Positions 21,618 to 23,664 of a stretch of 23,664 nt of DNA are shown in pieces. The translations under genes and the position numbers were made by a program. The DNA lies in contig CAZRIP010000059.1 of assembly GCA_964600165.1 (NCBI GenBank), positions 1 through 23,664 of the forward strand, read 5' to 3'. The first letter of the stretch is position 1. Each line of letters starts with the position of its first letter. Source of the DNA: CAZRIP01 sp964600165. GTDB lineage: Bacteria > Elusimicrobiota > Elusimicrobia > UBA1565 > UBA9628. A model generated the notes under the pieces. The model saw nothing but the letters and a program-made list of their open reading frames with translations, was not told the DNA's origin and ran no database searches.

Positions 21618-21690
21618 TGCGGCGGCGGGATTCGAACCCGCATTCCCTTGGTGGCAGACCAAGGAGTCCTACCAGTTAGGCGACGCCGCA
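21618..21690 (-). tRNA. tRNA, probably Gln (CTG), with unusual anticodon loop
   Basis: Clear cloverleaf elements are present: a 7-bp acceptor stem (TGCGGCG with CGCCGCA), a D-arm with AACTGGTA, and a T-arm GCGGG-TTCGAAT-CCCGC. The U1-A72 pair and the TCG-CCTAACTGGTA-GGAC D-arm resemble bacterial tRNA-Gln. Counting from the 5' side gives U33 then CTG (34-36). However, the 5-bp anticodon stem CCTTG/CAAGG encloses nine bases (GTCTGCCAC) rather than seven. Pairing the next G-C closes a 7-nt loop, TCTGCCA, that lacks U33. A Gly GCC reading is possible but fits neither the stem nor U1-A72. CCA is not encoded. It may be a variant or a degenerate tRNA. Confidence 0.75.
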
Positions 21691-21707
21691 TCACTAAGTA
21701 CTACGAC

Positions 21708-21762
21708 TGACCCCCCGAAAAAGTTCCATCAGAGGGACGATGGAACTTTTTCGGGGGGGTCA
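21708..21762. repeat. Near-perfect 23-bp inverted repeat
   Basis: The left arm 21708-21730 (starting TGACCCCCCGAAAAAG) and right arm 21739-21762 match over 23 bp, except for one extra G in the right arm's G-run. The loop is 8 nt, AGAGGGAC. It lies between the tRNA's upstream side and the integrase gene. The A5/T5 and C6/G7 runs do not give a normal U-tract terminator in either direction. It may be a remnant of mobile-element ends, a regulatory hairpin for the integrase, or part of the recombination platform. Confidence 0.85.
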
Positions 21763-21765
21763 TCG

Positions 21766-21771
21766 TATAAG
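21766..21771 (+). promoter_or_regulatory. Putative -10 box for leaderless integrase gene
   Basis: TATAAG ends 5 nt before the ATG at 21777, just after the right arm of the inverted repeat. There is no ribosome site and no clear -35. Confidence 0.4.
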
Positions 21772-21776
21772 CTTAT

Positions 21777-22658
21777 ATGGACCACCTTCTCGATCGCGCG
21801 CTCGCGACGATGCGAGCGCGGGGCCTGCGCCAGCGAACGCAAGAGGCGTATCTCGCATGGATGCGCCGTTTCCTCGCCGCGGGCGACGCGGTGGGAGAAG
21901 CTCAGGTCGCGCGGTTCCTTTCCGGTCTCAACAGCAGCCCGGCGACGCGCGACCAAGCGCTGCGCGCCCTCGTTTTTCTGTGCCGGGACGTGGCGGGGAT
22001 CCCCACGAGTTTCGTCAACGACGTCTTCGCCGATCGAAGCGCCCCGCGCCCGCCGGTCGTGCTCACTCGAGAAGAGATCGCCGCGACGCTCGCGAGGATG
22101 AACGAGCCGGCGCGGCTCATGGCGACGCTGCTCTACGGCGCGGGCCTGCGCTTGCTCGAATGCTGCGCGCTCGGCGTCCAGAACGTGGACTTTCAAAACT
22201 CCTGCCTTCTCGGGCGGGCGCCGCTGCCGATCTCGACGCGAGAAGCGCTCGCGAGTCAGCTCGAGGCCGCGCGACGGCTGCGTGAAAGCGACTCGAGAAA
22301 CGGCGTCGCCGCGTGGAGCTGGGTCTTTCCCTCGGATAACGTCTACGTCGACCGCGCGACGAGGCAGCGGCGCAGGCATCACCTCCACGAGACCGTGCTG
22401 CAAAAGGCGTTCGCTCAGGCGAGGCTCGCGGCTGGGATCGAGAAGCCTGCAAGCTGCCGGACGCTGAGGCACTCCTTCGCGGCCCATCTTCTGGAGGCGG
22501 GCTGCCCGCCGGACCGTGTCCGCGAAATGCTCGGGCACGCCGATCTCCGCGGCGTCCGCCGCCTCGACGCCCACTTATGTCGCTCACCGCGCGGCCTAAG
22601 CGCAACCGGCCCGCAACCTTTCCCTTGCGAGAATCGCTGGAACGACATACACTTCTGA
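21777..22658 (+). CDS. intI: Integron-type tyrosine recombinase, probably inactive
   Basis: A 293-residue protein resembling integron integrases. The N-terminal SAM-like domain has LRQRTQEAYLAWMRRFL. The catalytic part has LLYGAGLRLLECCAL (Arg125, first catalytic Arg) and the IntI-like run WVFPSDNVYVDRATRQRRRHHLHETVLQKAF. Next come TLRHSFAAHLLEAG (Arg231, His232) and LGHADL (His254). Several features suggest decay. The H of the HxLRH box is Arg228. The G-K-G-x-K-D-R loop carrying the catalytic Lys is missing. The IntI-specific helix region before WVFP is shortened, and no nucleophile Tyr follows LGHADL in frame. A Tyr codon (22576-22578) followed by a stop (22597-22599) exists in the +1 frame, so a 1-nt indel may have changed the last ~35 residues. 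Confidence 0.8.
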   Translation: MDHLLDRALATMRARGLRQRTQEAYLAWMRRFLAAGDAVGEAQVARFLSGLNSSPATRDQALRALVFLCRDVAGIPTSFVNDVFADRSAPRPPVVLTREEIAATLARMNEPARLMATLLYGAGLRLLECCALGVQNVDFQNSCLLGRAPLPISTREALASQLEAARRLRESDSRNGVAAWSWVFPSDNVYVDRATRQRRRHHLHETVLQKAFAQARLAAGIEKPASCRTLRHSFAAHLLEAGCPPDRVREMLGHADLRGVRRLDAHLCRSPRGLSATGPQPFPCENRWNDIHF

Positions 22659-22661
22659 ACG

Positions 22662-22677
22662 AGTGCGCGCGCGCACT
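22662..22677. repeat. 16-nt perfect palindrome after the integrase gene
   Basis: AGTGCGCG directly abuts its reverse complement CGCGCACT, 3 nt after the integrase stop. A second small hairpin, CTAAG-N4-CTTAG, follows at 22676-22688. It sits where base composition starts to fall and may mark the end of the integrase unit. Confidence 0.6.
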
Positions 22678-22707
22678 AAGCGCACTTAGACTGAACCGTA
22701 TACTCAT

Positions 22708-22762
22708 AAGTTAGACGGACACGAGGCTCACGTTGGCGGCAGCACAATTAGAAGTTAGACGG
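22708..22762 (+). repeat. Two copies of an 11-bp repeat with integron-like core GTTAGAC
   Basis: AAGTTAGACGG occurs at 22708-22718 and 22752-22762, 44 nt apart. The inner GTTAGAC (22710-22716 and 22754-22760) matches the integron recombination core GTTRRRY. A third partial copy, TTAGAC, is at 22686-22691. No matching upstream RYYYAAC arm was found in the ~130 nt before, so complete attC sites are not shown. They may be attI-like or degenerate sites. Confidence 0.5.
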
Positions 22763-22774
22763 CCAATTTTGGCA

Positions 22775-23664
22775 ATGCGATTCCACTTGCGATACATTTT
22801 TCTCTTCATCGCCGGAACGATTTCGGCCCGCGTGGCATTCTCCTGCCTGATCACGCCACTTCAACACGAAGAGGTCCCAACCGCATTTTATCGAGGCCAT
22901 ATCGCATTCGCAGAGGATCGGCTATCTGCAGGGACTATCTACTCAGGCGACCTGGACAAGGGGAAGCTCCAGCAGATCAACTCCTCTGAGCTTCCCGGCT
23001 CGCCCACCAAAATCCGCGGGGTGGCAATTTCTCCCGACAGCTTCTTTACGGCAACTAATAAGGGAATTTTCTATCGCAAATGGAGTGAAACCTCTTGGCA
23101 CGAACTTCAGACCCCCAAAGTGCAGGACGCGACAACACTCCTCTGGCGCAACGGAACGCTGTGGGCTGGAAGCAAGGCAGGAATCTATTCCATTCGAGGC
23201 GGACAATCGAAATTCATAGACAACCCCGACAAGGATTCTGAATCGGAGATATTTTCAATAGTGCCTGCTGGGAACCTGCTCCTCATCGGGACGCACCGAG
23301 ACTACTCAGCGAGCGAATGTAAGGATTCGGAGTACGGCTACGGTGGCTCCGTTTACACGCTCAATCCCGACACCTACGAAACAGATCGAATTAGAAAGAG
23401 CTCTCCGAACGGAGAGGTGATGTTGGATGCGTGGCCCGGGGCCACACCTGGAACGGTTCAAATCGGATTCGAGGGTGGGCCCGACTTTGAGTTGAGTGCC
23501 GTCGTAGAGCAGCACCTCCATCGAATCGAGATTGTCGACGGTTTTGCCGTAACGCGCCGAATGCGCACCGCACGAGTTGTTGCCGATCATCCCGCCGATA
23601 GTGCATCGATCCTTGGTCGAAGGATCGGGCGCGAAGAACAGCCCATGCGGTGCGAGTTCGGCAT
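22775..23664 (+). CDS. Partial secreted or anchored protein of unknown function, possibly beta-propeller-like
   Basis: The frame is open from ATG 22775 to the window end, so the gene is 3'-incomplete. A hydrophobic N terminus (YIFLFIAGTISARVAFSCLI) is a signal peptide or anchor, with a Cys that could be a lipidation site. The body has propeller-like steps such as RGVAISPDSFFTATNKGIFYRK, LLWRNGTLWAGSKAGIYSI and SIVPAGNLLLIGTHRD, spaced about 40-50 residues as in repeat-type sensor proteins. No close family is recognised. GC (about half, by eye) is far below the rest of the window. The ATG is 15 nt after the second GTTAGAC, the position expected for a cassette gene. From about 23446 the frame is antisense to an oxidase fragment, so only about the first 224 residues look authentic. 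Confidence 0.55.
   Translation, partial: MRFHLRYIFLFIAGTISARVAFSCLITPLQHEEVPTAFYRGHIAFAEDRLSAGTIYSGDLDKGKLQQINSSELPGSPTKIRGVAISPDSFFTATNKGIFYRKWSETSWHELQTPKVQDATTLLWRNGTLWAGSKAGIYSIRGGQSKFIDNPDKDSESEIFSIVPAGNLLLIGTHRDYSASECKDSEYGYGGSVYTLNPDTYETDRIRKSSPNGEVMLDAWPGATPGTVQIGFEGGPDFELSAVVEQHLHRIEIVDGFAVTRRMRTARVVADHPADSASILGRRIGREEQPMRCEFG
23306..23664 (-). CDS. Partial FAD-linked oxidase fragment (GlcD / D-lactate dehydrogenase-like)
   Basis: The frame enters from the window end and reads AELAPHGLFFAPDPSTKDR, then CTIGGMIGNNSCGAHSARYG and KTVDNLDSMEVLLYDG. This is the FAD-binding type-4 domain motif of glycolate-oxidase or D-lactate-dehydrogenase-like flavoproteins, with the conserved GG-x-I-x-N-N-S-C-G loop. 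Family resemblance runs to about VGPTLESDLNR (near 23450). After that the frame continues without resemblance to a stop at 23306-23308, so the enzyme is cut off. Its missing start lies beyond the window. The abrupt end beside an unrelated plus-strand gene suggests a rearrangement or an assembly join. Confidence 0.7.
   Translation of the reverse strand, partial: AELAPHGLFFAPDPSTKDRCTIGGMIGNNSCGAHSARYGKTVDNLDSMEVLLYDGTQLKVGPTLESDLNRSRCGPGPRIQHHLSVRRALSNSICFVGVGIERVNGATVAVLRILTFAR
23401..23445. repeat. Two perfect short inverted repeats at the junction
   Basis: CTCTCCG-AA-CGGAGAG (23401-23416) and GTGGCCC-G-GGGCCAC (23431-23445) lie 14 nt apart, just before the point where the oxidase fragment stops resembling its family. 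They could form two hairpins, act as a terminator-like end of the plus-strand gene, or have promoted the join. Confidence 0.6.

Noticed and set aside
21674..21682. GTTAGGC on the plus strand as an integron core site
   Set aside because: It is the reverse complement of the tRNA D-arm, so the match to GTTRRRY is best explained by tRNA conservation.
22600..22762. A complete attC site ending at GTTAGAC
   Set aside because: No RYYYAAC arm or long imperfect palindrome was found upstream on the correct strand, so only isolated core-like sites are claimed.

Overview
The window comes from a high-GC Gram-negative bacterium (about two thirds GC by eye). An autotransporter with an outer-membrane barrel, an SPI and a lipoprotein signal peptide, and a periplasmic-type trypsin-like protease all imply two membranes. 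The mix of central metabolism, a passenger-repeat autotransporter, a YfhO-like protein and an ABC-2 exporter would suit a high-GC Elusimicrobiota-like or similar uncultured lineage. That placement is a guess from gene style, not from a marker gene.

Layout. (1) 87-4540, plus: a compact pentose phosphate operon, transketolase - short-form 6-phosphogluconate dehydrogenase - glucose-6-phosphate dehydrogenase, with overlapping stop/start codons. (2) 4547-4948, minus: a small membrane protein whose stop faces zwf inside a shared hairpin. (3) 5088-6764: an acyl-CoA dehydrogenase closed by a strong hairpin terminator. (4) 6838-10233: a 1131-residue autotransporter with six passenger repeats spaced every 88-91 residues. 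(5) 10258-13330, plus: a TSUP permease, a secreted Asn/Pro/Gly-rich low-complexity protein, a thioredoxin-fold lipoprotein and alanine dehydrogenase. (6) 19783-13327, minus: six tightly packed genes (secreted trypsin-like protease, ABC ATPase, ABC-2 permease, anchored TPR protein, YfhO-like multi-pass protein, zinc-ribbon membrane protein) that look like one envelope-related operon. (7) 21439-19844, minus: serA. (8) 21496-21762: a non-coding cluster with a tRNA, a possible ~85-nt small RNA or serA leader (promoter plus terminator), and a 23-bp inverted repeat. (9) 21777-22658, plus: an integron-type tyrosine recombinase lacking key catalytic residues. (10) 22680-23664: lower-GC DNA, with two exact 11-bp repeats carrying GTTAGAC (matching the integron core GTTRRRY), then an unknown secreted or membrane-anchored protein gene, then an antisense fragment of an FAD-linked oxidase at the window edge.

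The most striking genome-wide signal is start-site architecture. Many genes that begin transcription units have a TANNNT-type -10 box ending only 5-9 nt before the start codon, so their mRNAs would have almost no 5' leader. Several genes downstream in operons have Shine-Dalgarno sequences instead. The cleanest case is the protease gene: TTGACA, 17 nt, TATAGT, 6 nt, ATG.

The most novel candidates are the small-RNA/leader unit that carries a perfect 12-nt complement to the anticodon arm of the neighbouring tRNA, the odd tRNA itself, and the decayed integron platform that marks a sharp composition boundary.
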